Assembly: GCA_036435485.1 (NCBI GenBank)
Contig: CM071601.1
Coordinates: forward strand, 187,090,939 to 187,154,938
DNA: 64,000 nucleotides
Reading direction: 5' to 3'
DNA from: Saposhnikovia divaricata
Taxonomy: Eukaryota > Streptophyta > Magnoliopsida > Apiales > Apiaceae
Part shown: positions 32,685 to 42,594 of the stretch, piece by piece
How the letters are laid out: each line of letters starts with the position of its first letter
Numbering within the stretch: position 1 is the stretch's first letter
The notes under the pieces: model-generated
Database searches by the model: none
Told to the model about the DNA's origin: nothing
The model's input: the letters and a program-made list of their open reading frames with translations, nothing else
Position numbers and translations under genes: made by a program

Positions 32685-33193
32685 TGTTAGGCCGAATACA
32701 CAATTAATAATCAACTTTGTATGAGAGATTAATATGTAAAAGCGTTTATGCACTTAAAAAACTTCTTGTATTTCAAACCCTCTTCGTGATGTAAAATATC
32801 ACAAAGAGCTGCTAGGTTACAATAATGATAATTCGTTATCGATTCCCTTCTAGGGTTAACCTATCTGTATTTATATACCATACAGCTACGATACAATCTC
32901 TAATTGATATTCCTAATAATCAGCTATACAATGATATCAATTACAGATTGTCACACGTCTCCTATGTCAACTCGATCTCTTTGATAGCTATCCAATCTTC
33001 AAAGATATCGCTTCCATAATTAATCTTCAATCACTGTTGAACAGTAGACGCGCTTCCTCCAGACAGAGTTTAACAAACTCTGTCAAGCTTCCAACTGTCA
33101 GAGTTTACGCAAACTCTGACTGCTTCCAGCTAAACTCTGATAACTCCCTGTAACACTTAAACACTGATCAAAACACATCAATTATATTTAACA
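32685..33193 (-). repeat. 3' LTR of SIRE-B
   Basis: 509 bp; on the plus strand it starts TGTTAGGCCG and ends ATATTTAACA. The TATA box (minus strand TATATAAATA) is at 32868-32877. Two adjacent hairpin-forming palindromes lie at 33062-33084 and 33097-33120. Confidence 0.9.
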
Positions 33194-33208
33194 ATCTCCC
33201 CCAACTTG
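33194..33208 (-). other. Polypurine tract of SIRE-B
   Basis: The minus strand reads AAGTTGGGGGAGAT next to the 3' LTR start. It is near-identical to the SIRE-A tract. Confidence 0.85.
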
Positions 33209-33347
33209 TTCATTAGCAAAAATGTACAAGTTAATGACAGTAATTAATGATGTCAAAACAAATAGACAAATACAGTGTTTATACAAATTCAGAGTTTAAG
33301 CTTCTACTTAATAAAAACTAAAGAGAATAAGAAAATTCTTACAGAAC

Positions 33348-36300
33348 TTAATCTCTTATAATTTCAAGATCTGGCTTGGTTCTGAGATAATCAATCAGCA
33401 ATCTTCTTTCTGCATTTTCAAGTTCAATCTTCATTGCTTCTTTGATTTCTCTGAGATGAGGATCACTTTCATCTGTCTGGTAGATAGCAGCCCTAAGATC
33501 ATAAATCTTGTTCCTTCTCATTTCATTACCCAATCTGATAAATCTAACTTTTTCTGCCTGTGTATTGAAATCAAGTACTGTGATTCCCAAATCAGTTTTT
33601 AACTTTGCAGTACCTTTCTTCATTTCAGTGAGATTGCCTTGGTAATCCCTGTACTTAGGAATATATCTGCTATTGTATTTCTGTCCTCTAATTTCCAGAT
33701 TCTGAGTCATTTTCTGTCTGAGTACATTAGCAACTGATTGAGTCCTTCGACTATTCACCTTGTGAAGATATAGAACATACTCTAGTTCATCCCAACATTT
33801 CAAGCCAATATCATCCTCACCAACTTTGAATACTGTCCCATCAGCCAAGAAGTATAAAAGAAAATCCTTGTCTAAACTCTTCTGATGAACTAACTGCACT
33901 GATTCCAGTCTGTCCAAACTCTCTTGAGGAACACCACGACCTGGAACAGCCAGTGAAGAAGGATCTCTAGGACCAGTATATTGCCTTTTGTCTCTATGTG
34001 AACCTAGTCCAGCCTTATTATTTCCAATCTTGCCAGATAAAGCTTTTCCATCAGAAACATTCATTGAGACTCCAGATAACACATTTGGATCAGAAATTGT
34101 TCCTTTTCCAAAAACAGATTTCAACTGTGAAGAGTGTAAAGGTGTGATCATTGCTTGAGATGCAACAGAAGTTGTAACTTTCTTCTTTGAACTTTCACCT
34201 TCAATGCCTTTTAGCTTGAGTTTAGCCTCTGCTGCAATTGCTTCCTTTGAGAACCGAGAACTTTGACTAACATCAGTCCTCTCTCTTATCACAACACCTT
34301 TAACAACAGGTCTAGGAGCTTTTCCTCTTTGTACCTTATCAGACTTTAAAGCTTTAAGATGTTCTTCTTGTAAACTCTTTTCCTCAGCTTCAATGTCCTC
34401 AATCGTTACTCCTTCCTCATTCTCTTCAATAAACAGCTTAGCAGCCAATTCTTCATCAGTTTATGGATTTGAAGATAACAGTAAACTCTTGGTCCTTGAA
34501 GTTCCTTGAGTATCAGTATTTCTCCCAACAGACTGTGATTTTGATGACTTACTAGTTCTCAGAGTTTGAACCTCTTCAGCCTTTTTCTTTCCTTTGTTAC
34601 TTGCCCCTCCATCTCCAGCACTATCCCTTTTGACAACTCTCTCCCCCTTTTTGACATCATCAGGCATAAGGATAGAAGTAATTAACTCCAGGGAGGTAGC
34701 AATAGAATCAATTTTAGCAGATAAGTCAGACTGGTGCTCTTCAACTTTACTCAGCCTGGCAAAGATATTGTCTTGAGCTTTAGAGAATTTTGTAGTCACT
34801 AGTTTTGAATGTGTTTCCATTTTCATTTCTCTAGCTACAACCTCATTTCACAAAGCAGTGATTGCCAAATTAGTATCATCAAATCGTCTATCCAGAGTTT
34901 TAACTTGAACTATAGTTGCTTTCAAGCAAGAAAGTATCTCTGGATTGGAGATAGTATCAGCACTTTGCTTAACAAACTTAGCTGCTCTTCCTGGTGGAAA
35001 AATACAATCTTCTTTGTACCATTCAGCAGCATTCTTGGCAAATTGTGCTCTCTCAACTTCATGAGAAGTACAAGGTTGAGGAAAAGGTGTATTTTTATTA
35101 TCAGTTTGTACTGGTGCACTCAGAGAAGCATCAGAGTTTGCACTACTATCACCTGCAGCTTCAACACTTGTAGCTTTAACTGGTTCATCTTCAGCCATAG
35201 ATTTAGCAATTTCTTCTGTAGGCTTTTCAAGATTTTCTCCATGTTGCTCAGGCTCAGCAACAGGCATTGACTGAGAAGTTACTTTGGTTCCCTGATCAAT
35301 TTCTTCACCTTCTTCAACAGTTTGGTGAGCATCAGATATTAATTCAGTATGAGATGCCACAGCTTCAGAAAGAACAGCCGTAGGTTGATCAGCTACACCA
35401 ATATCAGAGATAGGATCAGAGAATGGCATAAATGAATCAGGAATATCATTTATTGGAGAAACACCATCTCTTGCATCCTCTTCTGCAGGCATTTTATCCT
35501 CTGCAGGCATTACATCCTCTGCAGGTATTGCATCTTTCTCAACCTCAACAGGAGGTGTTTGCTGTGAAACAACCTCTGGAGCTTCAATATCTTCATCCAC
35601 AGAATCAGAGAATACCAGTTTTCTTCGTTTTGCTAGAGGTACATTATCTGAATCCTCTTCACTAGTTGGTGGAGTTTGCTCTACCACTGAGAGTGACTTA
35701 GGTATGTTTGCCCGAGCTTTCATTCTTTTCCCCCTTCTAGTGTAAACAGCTTCAGGAGATTTCCGTTTTGATTTGCTTTGTGTCTCTTCTGCCTGCTTTA
35801 GACTTGCACGTCGTTTAGTAATTGCCTTCTTAACTCTTTGCATTCTAGACTGTGATGCTGGTGGAGATTGTGACGAATCAGAGTTTGTGTTTGAAGTGGG
35901 TGAAGGTTGCTTTGCAGGTGATTCAGTGTTTGGTTCTGGTTGAGGTTCAGGATGTGGTTCAGGTTGTTGTTGTTGTTTTTGTTCAGGTTCATTTTGTTGT
36001 GGTTCTTGTTGATCTTGTTGTGGTTCAGGTTGTTGTGGTTCTTGTGGTTGATTGAGAAAATTTCGTAGAGCAAGAGGCATGACAAAAGCAGGGAGATTTG
36101 CTTTACCTACATCCTTGTTAGTCATATCAGAGAATATTCGTTTATTGACTCTAAAAGGATCAATTTCATCAGTTTCATCAATTTCAAGACCAGGTACACA
36201 TGCATTGAACAACATTTGACAGAAACGAGCATAATACACAGTAGTAGATTCTGACAACTTATCACCTAAGCTCATCAGAACATGTCGTCCAAAATCAAAA

Positions 36301-36835
36301 TAGTACCATAGAGCAGAGAATACCCGATTTGGAGACTGTCTATAGGAATGGCATCCCAGTTTGTGACTTTCTTCTGGAACGTCCTTGTTATGCAATCAAA
36401 GAAGAAGTTCCATTCCTTTCTGAGATTTGGTCTCTTTATGCCGCCAATCTTGTCAAGAGATTCCATGTAACCAATCTCTCGTAGCATCTCTCTCAGATAA
36501 GTTTCATTAACCAGAGTATAAGAAGTATGTGTATCAAACCCCATTGTATCTCGTACAGTCTGTGGAGTAATCACATAATCTTGGTCTTCGTAATTGAAGA
36601 TAATGGTAGGAGTTCCACTTTCTCCTCCATCCTCATAAACTGAATTCTGCCAGAATGAAGCAATTTGAGACGCAGAAAGAGTAGCAGGTCCAATCAGAGC
36701 CTGTCCAATCTCTGAATCCCTCAAGAAGTTCTGCATGAGATGAAATGATTCTGGAACGCGTTGATGATAGAGTGGAGCTTCATAGTTGTTAGGAACAAAC
36801 CGTAAGCCAAGAGCAGTGAATGCTTTAGATGCCAT
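33348..36835 (-). pseudogene. SIRE-B post-pol (envelope-like position) ORF with three lesions
   Basis: The start is the ATG at 36835 (AACTCAATGGCATC), giving MASKAFTALGLRFVPNNYEA. A frame slip near 36310 and in-frame stops at 34850-34848 (TGA) and 34463-34461 (TAA) divide what otherwise reads as one protein of roughly 1,160 codons. Layout: globular N-terminus of about 260 residues; a long linker with Gln/Pro/Glu repeats (QQPEPHPEPQPEPN) and patches of basic residues resembling nuclear-localisation signals; a helical segment; a globular C-terminus (NSRYIPKYRDYQGN). No signal peptide, transmembrane helix or Cys pattern of an envelope protein is visible. Its molecular role is unknown to me. Confidence 0.65.
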
Positions 36836-37059
36836 TGAGTTAAGAAATTTGCAAGAATTTCCAAAAGATATGTACGTAGAAAAGGTGTTTGCGTGAGTGC
36901 CCAAGAGAAAAATAAGAAAACTGTGAGAGTAAGAATAAAGCAAACTCGTTTGGACACAAAAGTGATTAAATTAATGAAAAACTCAATCTCTTATGTAACA
37001 AACACTCAATCAGTTCCTTGATTAATGTGTAGTGGGACACGATAATAGGTAAGTGGGAC

Positions 37060-37373
37060 ACATTAAAGAGCGAGTGGGTCACGTGCGCCTATTTTTAAGA
37101 AGAGTATATTAAAGAATTAAAACATTAAAATATTTGATTTAAACAAAAATCAAATAATACTCTTTTAAAAATATCTTGACCCAAGTAAGACTAGAATTGG
37201 AACCATTTACCTCTTGCCTTTAATAACCAGAATACGAAGCGATTAAGAACTTCGTTCTTACCCATCTCTATTTAAGGCCTAGAGACTTGCTCAGATTATT
37301 TCATTAAGTCTTTAACCTTTCAGTCTCCCCTGTAAAATCACAAACCCTTCAAACCAAATACCCTTGAAAAACA
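37060..37373 (+). promoter_or_regulatory. Promoter-like region of the antisense ORF
   Basis: A G-box core CACGTG is at 37080-37085, next to repeated GTGGGACAC/GTGGGTCAC motifs (37030-37080). A TATA-like CTATTTAAGG lies at 37268-37277, about 100 bases before the ATG. The post-pol ORF starts in the opposite direction at 36835, so the 540-bp gap could serve both. Confidence 0.35.
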
Positions 37374-37631
37374 ATGGCCAACCTTACCATCAAAGAGAAA
37401 AACCTTCATCTTGTCGAGAATAGGGACATCTTCAGCTATACGCGTGAAGAATTTGAAGCGTTCGAGTGGGAAAGGCAGCTTGAGACGCTGTGGCTGCAAA
37501 TGGATGCTGGTCTGGAAGAGCTCGAGAGAGAGAAACCTGCAAGGGTGATCGACATCGATGCTGCCCTCCAAGCAACATTGGCATGGCTCTCCTCGAAGGC
37601 ATCCTCATCCACCACCGCCAACCATTGTTAA
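37374..37631 (+). CDS. Small ORF antisense to SIRE-B
   Basis: An 85-residue ORF lies on the plus strand, opposite to SIRE-B's own genes, in the spacer between pol and the post-pol ORF. The ATG context (AAACAATGGCC) is close to the plant optimum and the leader is CA/CT-rich and free of ATG from the TATA-like site. A possible poly(A) region (TTGTAATCTC, AATGAAAA) follows about 190 bases downstream. The protein is acidic and helical (REEFEAFEWERQLETLWLQM, EELEREK) and ends in a Ser-rich tail. I do not recognise a family. Additional antisense ORFs are known in some plant LTR retrotransposons. It could also be a relic of a captured gene, or chance. Confidence 0.4.
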   Translation: MANLTIKEKNLHLVENRDIFSYTREEFEAFEWERQLETLWLQMDAGLEELEREKPARVIDIDAALQATLAWLSSKASSSTTANHC

Positions 37632-39254
37632 TGAATATGTCAGCAAAAATAACCTTATCCCTTCAACTTCCACCCAAATAAAGTGGCAAAGATGGGATCT
37701 GGGAATTTTTGCTAACAATGGAATGGTGTGGACGGACCTTTTACATTCCTGTTGAATAGATTAGCAGATAGAGAAAACAAAAAGATGTAATATTTGCTTG
37801 TAATCTCTTTCGTATTATCAATGAAAATTTTGTTTCTCTAATCATATTCATTGTTTTCTGCAACTGTTATTTATGTTATATGAACTGTTCTTCAAGAGAA
37901 TTAATCAAGAAGAGAATATGAAGACTAATTTAAGTAATCATATAAAGAACACATTCATCAACTATCCACTGATTAACAGTTGTCACAAACCCTACTTACT
38001 CCAAGACTTTCAAATTGTCCAAGTGAAAATTTACCTTAGAGTACAAATCACGAATCAACAGCGTTTGTCAATTCTCCAACTTTATCACCGAAACCCTTTC
38101 ATAAATTGCACAGTTGTGAATATTTGTGTGTGTGAAGCAGAGTTTACTAAGTCAATTTTTAGAGCATCTAATTTTTCATAAAATCCATAAAGTAAATCAA
38201 TAAACACTGAATGCACAAACTGTCATAGTAAACACTGACTGTATGATGAAAGCTAAACTCTGAAGTAATCGAACTTTATACAGTAATTTTTATTTTATAC
38301 CCCCTTTATATACATTTTTTTTTTATTTTTTTTTATTTTTTTTTCTTTTTTTTTATTTTTTTAATTTTTTTTTAATTTTTCATTCCAGTAATCAGAGGTT
38401 GGAACCAGTCACCAAAAATTCAAAAAATTTAGCCCTTATCATTTTGATAAGTTCCTGGGTCATCCTAGTATTTAACTAGTCACCAAAAATCAGAGAATTT
38501 TAGCACATATTATATACCAATAGGTTCCTGGGTCATCCTAGTATCCAACATAATCTCAAAGGAGTATAACAACCTATATACATTTTCTTTGGGGTATTGC
38601 AGTAAACATTTTATTTTATCAGAGTATAACTAACAGAGTTTAGAGTTCATCAACATCAGTAGTTTTTCATGAAAGGTAATGCACACAGTATTTATAGACT
38701 CAGAGTTTAGGACAAAATAAACTAAGAGATGCTATAAATATGAGCCAGTATCATGCTGTGTTAACTTTCTGCACAATCTAAGATTAGATCACAATAACTC
38801 AGAAAGATTCATGATTAATTGCTGAGAATCATGCTTCATACATATTTCTTCATTGGTGTTTTCATTCAGACAAAAATCAACTCAGAGTTCACGGAGTTTA
38901 TCAAACTTATTAACAGTGTATGACATACAGACATGCTGACAGAGTTTAGAGACTGCATAACACAACCATCGACGGATAAGACCGTACAACCATCAACGGA
39001 TAAGACCATACAACCATCAACGGATAAGACCATATAATACAACTATCAACGGATAAGACCATATAATATCAACGGATACAGTTCAGTTAGTCATCAACTG
39101 ATGCGACCTACAATCAACGGATGACAAGTTGTCTGACAGAGTTTAACAGAGTATGCATAACAGAGTTTAATCAACAGAGTACACTTAGCATTTAACCAAT
39201 CAGGAAATATGATTAATACATCACATAAATAAAGTTTGAATCTAACCAACATTC
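37632..39254. other. SIRE-B spacer between the antisense ORF and pol
   Basis: No supported gene. It contains a T-rich tract (38297-38382), two partial repeats of a CTGGGTCATCCTAGTAT phrase near 38455-38545, and the minisatellite at 38965-39125. The motif CAGAGTTTA recurs. Confidence 0.5.
38965..39125. repeat. ~25-bp minisatellite in the SIRE-B spacer
   Basis: About five tandem units of ATCAACGGATAAGACCATAC with a variable linker, decaying at the right end. Confidence 0.85.
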
Positions 39255-42200
39255 CTAGTCAGAACCAGAGACCATTCCTAGTTCATTGACCAGTCTTGTA
39301 AATGTAGCTTCACTCAATGGTTTAGTGAAGATATCTGCAAGCTGTTGTTCTGTAGATACAAAATGTAGTTCAATATTTCCTTCTTCCACATGTTCTCTGA
39401 TGAAGTGGTACCTTATGCTGATGTGCTTGGTCATTGAATGCTGTACTGGATTACCTGTCATAGCAATAGCACTTTGGTTATCACAGTAAATAGGTATATT
39501 ACTGTACCTCAATCCATAATCCAGCAATTGATTCTTCATCCATAAGATCTGTGCACAACAGCTACCAGCTGCAATATACTCTGCTTCAGCTGTAGATGTG
39601 GAGATTGATTTCTGTTTCTTGCTGTACCAGGAAACAAGTCTGTCACCAAGAAATTGACAACTTCCACTAGTGCTCTTTCTGTCTACCTTACAGCCTGCAA
39701 AGTCTGCATCAGAATACCCAAGTAGCTTAAAATCTGATTCTCTGGGGTACCACAGACCTAATGATATGGTGCCCTTGAGATACTTGAAGATTCTTTTCAC
39801 AGCTGTCATATGTGGCTCTCTAGGATCTGCCTGAAACCTTGCACAAAGACATGTTGCATACATGATGTCAGGCCTACTAGCTGTCAAGTATAGAAGAGAT
39901 CCTATCATGCCCCTGTAGTTTGTCATATCCACTGAAACTCCTGTGTCTTTGTCCAGTTTAGTTGCTGTTGCCATGGGAGTTGATGCAGATGAACAGTCAA
40001 GCATACCAAATTTCTTGAGGAGATTTCTGGTGTATTTTTCTTGATTAATGAAAATTCCATCTTCTGTTTGTTTCACCTGTAGGCCTAGAAAGTAACTAAG
40101 CTCTCCCATCATGCTCATTTGATATCTGGACTGCATGAGCTTGGCAAACTTCTTACAGAGTTTATCATTTGTAGACCCAAAGATGATGTCATCAACATAA
40201 ATTTGAACTAAAAGGAGGTCACTTCCTTGATTGAAATAAAACAGAGTTTTGTCAATTGTTCCTCTGTTGAATCCACTTTCTAGGAGAAACTGAGCAAGTG
40301 TCTCATACCATGCTCTTGGTGCCTGCTTAAGTCCATATAGTGCCTTATCTAGCCTGTAGACATAATCTGGATATTTGGGGTCCACAAATCCTGGTGGTTG
40401 TTCAACAAACACTTCTTCTTCAAGCTTTCCATTCAGAAAAGCACTTTTCACATCCATCTGGAACACTTTGAATTTCTTGTGAGAGGCATATGCTAGAAAA
40501 ATTCTGATTGCCTCCAATCTTGCTACTGGAGCAAATGTTTCATCATAATCTATTCCTTCCTGCTGTGAATAACCTTTTGCTACCAGTCTAGCCTTGTTCC
40601 TCGTGATAACACCTTCACTGTCAGTCTTGTTTCTGAAAACCCATTTAGTACCAACAATAGATCTGTTCTTTGGCCTTGGTACAAGGGTCCAAACTTCATT
40701 CCTTTCAAATTCATTTAACTCTTCCTGCATTGCTGTTATCCAGTCTGCATCTTGAAGAGCTTCTTCCACTTTCTTTGGTTCATTTTTAGACAAGAATGCA
40801 TGAAACAGACATTCACTTGCAGTAGCACTTCTTGTCTTTACTTTTGCATCTGGATCACCAATTATCAAATCAGGTGTATGTGATTTAGTCCATTTCCTAG
40901 CAGAAGGCAAATGACTTTTGTCAGCATGTGATCCTCCCCCTTGATCCATGCTCTCCTGATTTTGTTGTGATCTATCTTCGTTTTCTGAGACTCCCCCTGA
41001 ACTTGACTGCCCAGAGTCAGAATTTGAATTTTCAGAGTTTGAAGCATCAGAGTTTGATCTAGATTTTTCAGTTGACTCAGTATCAGTGTTTGAGTCTTCA
41101 TCTTGATCATGCTCCCCCTCAACTGGTTCTCCCCTTTGTTGTGACTGAGAAGTTTCTCCAGAATTTACCAGTAGAGGTTCAGAGTTTGTTTCAACAGAGT
41201 CTGTCAGAATTGTTTCATCAGAGTTTCCTTCATCAGAGTTTAAAACTTCATTTTCAAAGTTCAGTTGATCATATTCGTCTTTGTCTTCAAGTCCAGTTAT
41301 CTTCTTATCATCAAAAGAAACATGTATAGATTCCATGATCACTTTAGTTCTCAGATTGTAAACTCTGAATGCCTTTGTTGACAGTGGATAACCAACAAAA
41401 ATTCCTTCATCTGCCTTTAGCTCAAACTTGGTCAACTGTTCTGGATGAGTCTTCAAAACAAAACATTTGCACCCGAAAATATGAAAGTATTTCAGGTTAG
41501 GCTTCTTTTTCTTCACCATCTCATATGGTGTCTTTCCATGCTTATTGATCAGTGTTGCATTTTGAGTAAAACAAGCAGTTTGAACAGCTTCTGCCCAGAA
41601 ATAAGTTGGCAATTTTGCTTCATCAAGCATAGTTCTGGCAGCTTCAATTAAGGTTCTATTTTTCCTTTCAACTACACCATTTTGTTGTGGTGTACCAGGT
41701 GCTGAAAATTCTTGTTTCACTCCATTGTCCTTGCAGAATTCTTCCATTGTTGCATTTCTGAACTCAGTTCCATTATCACTTCTGATGATTCTGACTTTGT
41801 TGCTTGATCCTTTGTCCAGAAGCTTCACATGCTCCATCAGAGTCGATGCAGTTTCATCCTTCTTTGCTAGAAAATACACCCAGGTGAATCTAGTGTATTC
41901 ATCAACAATGACTAAAGCATATTTCTTCCTTGCAATAGACATAACATTTACTGGACCAAATAGATCAACATGCAGAAGATGATAGGGATCAGTGATAGAA
42001 AATTCTGTCTTGCTCTTGAAAGATGACTTCCTTTGTTTAGCCTTCTGACATGAGTCACATAGGCCATCAACATTTAACAGGGTCTTTGGGAGTCCTCTTA
42101 CAAGATCCTTTCTGATCAATTCATTTATGTTGTTCAAGTTCAAATGTGAGAGTTTCTTGTGCCACTTCCAACTCTCTTCACTAGACATTCTTGTAGACAG

Positions 42201-42578
42201 ACAAACAGCTTTTCCAACAGAGTCTATCAAAAGCTTGATTTCATAAATGTTGTTTTGCCTGTGACCAACTAGAACAACCTTTCCTGTAGATTTGATGATA
42301 ACTTCACAATATTCAGGTTGAAAATCTACATGATATCCCTTGTCACAGATTTGACTCACAGATAGCAAGTCATGCTTGAGTCCTGGGACATGAGCTACAT
42401 TGTTGATGATGACATTTCCAAGATTGATATTGCCATATCCCAATGTTCTTCCTATATTGCCATCACCATAGGAAACTTTTGGGCCAGCCTTCTCCTCATA
42501 TTCTGATAGCAGGGCTTTATTTCCAGTCATGTGTCCTGAACATCCACTGTCCACGACTAGGGTTGCCTCCCTGTTACC
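39255..42578 (-). CDS. SIRE-B pol polyprotein (protease-integrase-RT-RNase H), intact
   Basis: An open 1,100-codon frame on the minus strand. In order: aspartic protease (VVDSGCSGHMTGN) near residue 10; integrase zinc arm (WHKKLSHLNL ... CDSCQKAKQ) near 140-185; core acidic residues in LHVDLFGPVN, IIRSDNGTEF and NGVVERKNRT; an acidic Ser/Asp-rich linker; RT with YQMDVKSAFLNG-type sequence (VFQMDVKSAFLNG), LYGLKQAPRAW and YVDD (VQIYVDDIIFGS); RNase H (GYSDADFAGCKVDRKSTSG ... IYCDNQSAIAM) and the terminal LADIFTKPLSEATF. IN before RT is copia order. Its frame is +1 relative to gag and opens after a TGA without an ATG; a strong 3' splice site lies at its start. All catalytic residues appear intact. 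Confidence 0.9.
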   Translation of the reverse strand, partial: GNREATLVVDSGCSGHMTGNKALLSEYEEKAGPKVSYGDGNIGRTLGYGNINLGNVIINNVAHVPGLKHDLLSVSQICDKGYHVDFQPEYCEVIIKSTGKVVLVGHRQNNIYEIKLLIDSVGKAVCLSTRMSSEESWKWHKKLSHLNLNNINELIRKDLVRGLPKTLLNVDGLCDSCQKAKQRKSSFKSKTEFSITDPYHLLHVDLFGPVNVMSIARKKYALVIVDEYTRFTWVYFLAKKDETASTLMEHVKLLDKGSSNKVRIIRSDNGTEFRNATMEEFCKDNGVKQEFSAPGTPQQNGVVERKNRTLIEAARTMLDEAKLPTYFWAEAVQTACFTQNATLINKHGKTPYEMVKKKKPNLKYFHIFGCKCFVLKTHPEQLTKFELKADEGIFVGYPLSTKAFRVYNLRTKVIMESIHVSFDDKKITGLEDKDEYDQLNFENEVLNSDEGNSDETILTDSVETNSEPLLVNSGETSQSQQRGEPVEGEHDQDEDSNTDTESTEKSRSNSDASNSENSNSDSGQSSSGGVSENEDRSQQNQESMDQGGGSHADKSHLPSARKWTKSHTPDLIIGDPDAKVKTRSATASECLFHAFLSKNEPKKVEEALQDADWITAMQEELNEFERNEVWTLVPRPKNRSIVGTKWVFRNKTDSEGVITRNKARLVAKGYSQQEGIDYDETFAPVARLEAIRIFLAYASHKKFKVFQMDVKSAFLNGKLEEEVFVEQPPGFVDPKYPDYVYRLDKALYGLKQAPRAWYETLAQFLLESGFNRGTIDKTLFYFNQGSDLLLVQIYVDDIIFGSTNDKLCKKFAKLMQSRYQMSMMGELSYFLGLQVKQTEDGIFINQEKYTRNLLKKFGMLDCSSASTPMATATKLDKDTGVSVDMTNYRGMIGSLLYLTASRPDIMYATCLCARFQADPREPHMTAVKRIFKYLKGTISLGLWYPRESDFKLLGYSDADFAGCKVDRKSTSGSCQFLGDRLVSWYSKKQKSISTSTAEAEYIAAGSCCAQILWMKNQLLDYGLRYSNIPIYCDNQSAIAMTGNPVQHSMTKHISIRYHFIREHVEEGNIELHFVSTEQQLADIFTKPLSEATFTRLVNELGMVSGSD

Positions 42579-42594
42579 CTGCAATCACAAACAA
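42579..42594 (-). promoter_or_regulatory. Candidate 3' splice site at the gag-pol boundary of SIRE-B
   Basis: The minus strand reads TTGTTTGTGATTGCAG and then the first pol codons (GGTAAC). A pyrimidine-biased tract ending in GCAG lies exactly where pol begins and after the gag stop. SIRE-A has the same arrangement at 48030-48045. Confidence 0.4.

Noticed and set aside
32825..33019. 64-codon plus-strand ORF present in both SIRE-B LTRs
   Set aside because: Antisense to the LTR, identical because the LTRs are identical, and spans the TATA box. No support as a gene.
33348..36835. Calling the post-pol ORF an envelope gene
   Set aside because: No signal peptide, transmembrane helix or fusion features. 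The position alone is not enough.
38965..39125. Regular repeats considered as a CRISPR array
   Set aside because: The genome is a plant; the repeats are tandem without unique spacers.
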